Source of the DNA: Callaeas wilsoni
Taxonomy: Eukaryota; Chordata; Aves; Passeriformes; Callaeidae
Assembly (NCBI GenBank): GCA_013398955.1
Contig: VWPU01009689.1
Span: forward strand, 245,345 to 309,344
DNA length: 64,000 nucleotides
Direction: 5' to 3'
Part shown: positions 63,704-64,000 of the stretch, one piece after another
Numbering within the stretch: position 1 is the stretch's first letter
Layout of the letters: each line of letters starts with the position of its first letter
Translations under genes and position numbers: made by a program
Notes under the pieces: generated by a model
Told to the model about the DNA's origin: nothing
The model's input: only the letters and a program-made list of their open reading frames with translations
Database searches by the model: none

Positions 63704-63878
63704 ATGTATGTATGTGTGTGTGTGTGTATGTATGTATGTGTGTGTGTGTATGTATGTATGTGTGTGTGTGTGTATGTATGTGTGTGTGTGTGTGCGTTTA
63801 TACGTGCTTGTACGTGTTTATATTTGTATGTACGTGTGTATACAAGTGCACGTACGTGTATGTATATGTGTACGAACA
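63339..63878. repeat. Complex (TG)n/(TATG)n/(CGTG) microsatellite region
   Basis: About 540 bases of alternating purine-pyrimidine sequence. Compact (TG)n with CGTG interruptions fills 63339-63383. A degenerate TG/CG-rich middle runs to about 63655. Dense (TG)n and (TATG)n blocks occupy 63661-63800, and a degraded tail follows. The histidine-threonine-rich minus-strand frame of 169 codons is the repeat translated. It is prone to Z-DNA and length change. Confidence 0.95.
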
Positions 63879-63898
63879 GGCGTACCCGACACCCACTC

Positions 63899-64000
63899 TC
63901 CTCCCCCGCACCGCACCGCACCGCCCCACCCTTGGGTCGGCCCCCGGATCCCGCAGGAGCGCACGCGCGGCCCCGAGCCCCGCCCCGCGCCGCGCGCCCG
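63899..64000. promoter_or_regulatory. Edge of a CpG island, possible promoter
   Basis: The last 100 bases are extremely GC-rich with many CpG, in contrast to the CpG-poor window. It holds a short (CCGCA)n run at 63905-63923, an NRF1-like GCGCACGCGC at 63959-63968 and an Sp1-type GC box GCCCCGCCCC at 63977-63986. This is typical of a vertebrate housekeeping or developmental promoter. The transcription start and direction lie beyond the window or are not visible. Confidence 0.6.

Noticed and set aside
63412..63921. 169-codon minus-strand frame rich in His and Thr
   Set aside because: It is the (CA)n/(CATA)n complement translated, not a gene.

Overview
This window looks like about 64 kb of bird nuclear DNA, probably from a songbird (passerine). 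It is mostly intergenic or intronic. The clearest signs are CR1-type LINE fragments, including one with the octamer-like CR1 tail, and four solo endogenous-retrovirus LTRs whose sequence I recognise from avian, mainly songbird, genomes. AT-rich unique DNA, GC-richer patches and long microsatellites also fit. No bacterial, phage or plasmid feature was seen. Family names rest on recall, not on a database search.

I found no protein-coding gene, rRNA or tRNA that I can support. The long open frames are antisense shadows of LTRs and CR1, translations of simple repeats, or chance frames. The longest frame outside simple-sequence DNA has 164 codons, about what chance gives in six frames of 64 kb at this base composition.

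Layout: an A-rich tract (170-285); a solo LTR with a perfect 5-bp target duplication (1868-2471); a small antisense CR1 piece (about 5212-5342); a second solo LTR (7252-7967); unique DNA to 14.9 kb; a third, long LTR with internal repeats (14922-16038); a composite pentanucleotide tract (17071-17230); an old CR1 reverse-transcriptase fossil (about 18190-19200) and a younger CR1 3' end (about 20505-20774); two LTRs of one superfamily (22200-22731 and 53951-54543); further degraded CR1 pieces (about 29455-29690, 44065-44425 and 60975-61640); a 63-bp tandem duplication (36007-36132); a CA repeat (45501-45539); and a (TG/TATG)-rich tract (63339-63878) running into a CpG-rich edge (63899-64000) that may be the start of a gene's CpG island.

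No previously undescribed biological system is evident. The points most worth a second look are the CpG-island edge next to the Z-DNA-prone tract, two possible exons (42921-43019 and 37652-37805), a CTCF-like and AT-motif cluster (30507-31190), and the composite pentanucleotide tract.
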